From positions 434,167,080 to 434,231,079 of the forward strand of contig CM068373.1 in NCBI GenBank assembly GCA_034769895.1: a stretch of 64,000 nt of DNA. The letters are read 5' to 3'. Positions 63,724 through 64,000 of this stretch are shown here, in pieces. This stretch comes from Magicicada septendecula. Lineage: Eukaryota > Arthropoda > Insecta > Hemiptera > Cicadidae. Each line of letters begins with the position of its first letter. The stretch's first letter is position 1. Position numbers and translations under genes: made by a program. The notes under the pieces are model-generated. The model was given only the letters and a program-made list of their open reading frames with translations. It searched no databases and was not told the origin of the DNA.

Positions 63724-64000
63724 ACAGTTTTGGAAAAAAGTTAAACATAACTCTTCTTCTTCAACTGGTGTGAAAATTAGGCTAAAGTGTATGAGCGATA
63801 TATTGGTGTGCGTGTGTGTGTGCATGTGTGTGTTTTCCGCGCACGCACTTACTTGTGCTTGTACACGTACAATCATTTTTGAAAGACTCGTTGACTTTAA
63901 ATTTTTTACTCATCATATATTGAAAATTAGTTCAAAACTAGTGCGTTAGTACAAAATTGGTTCGTATAACTATCTAATACCCTTACAGAAATATAAAATA
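63724..64000. other. No gene recognised
   Basis: Contains a TCTTCTTCTTCAAC phrase and a short GTGTGTGTGTGTGCATG run at about 63810-63830. Confidence 0.4.

Overview
This is a repeat-rich animal nuclear window, most likely from an arthropod and probably an insect with a large genome. I see no host gene with intact exons. The flanks (1 to 31.7 kb and 57.6 to 64 kb) are layered transposon debris: at least fourteen dead 3' ends of RTE-like non-LTR retrotransposons, two jockey-like fragments, about seven copies or pieces of one roughly 520-bp LTR family (TGTTACG...GTAACA), a piggyBac-like non-autonomous element, a hAT remnant, a decayed mariner, fold-back elements, a 36-copy 34-bp minisatellite and several microsatellites. 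No genus can be named from this evidence.

The centre is a nested pair of DNA transposons whose borders are readable to the base. A hAT element (31708-57639, 8-bp target duplication CTCTACAC, terminal CAGTGGTTCCCAA) was hit upstream of its transposase gene by a Polinton/Maverick (adintovirus-like) element of 22,076 bp (32929-55004, 6-bp target duplication CTTGAG, terminal inverted repeats of about 737 bp differing at only about four positions by eye).

The Polinton carries the core set: retroviral-type integrase with chromodomain, FtsK/HerA-type packaging ATPase, a phospholipase A2 plus adenain-like protease fusion, minor capsid (penton-like) protein, double jelly-roll-type major capsid protein and protein-primed family B DNA polymerase. 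Around these lie conserved unknowns, a fibre-like repeat protein and several small ORFs. Its accessory cargo stands out: four proteins with BIR (inhibitor of apoptosis) zinc folds, a dUTPase, and a secreted matrix metalloproteinase with cysteine switch, catalytic zinc site and hemopexin domain. This looks like a kit for blocking host cell death and remodelling host tissue, more virus-like than transposon-like.

Layout of the Polinton: the left arm (33.7-36.2 kb) is a rightward accessory cluster of three BIR genes and two unknowns, partly joined by ATGA overlaps. From 36.2 to 43.1 kb is the rightward integrase-packaging-capsid cluster. From 43.4 to 46.2 kb is a leftward group (56-aa ORF, 274-aa unknown, dUTPase) whose promoter side holds a tandem array of small exon-like units with splice-like borders. 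PolB runs rightward from 47.1 to 50.7 kb and is broken by an in-frame stop and a frameshift. It is followed by a small ORF and a fourth BIR gene with a clear TATA box. The metalloproteinase reads leftward from the right inverted repeat and has one frameshift near its 3' end. The element is therefore probably not autonomous as assembled, although its near-identical inverted repeats suggest a young insertion. Indel errors in the assembly are an alternative explanation.
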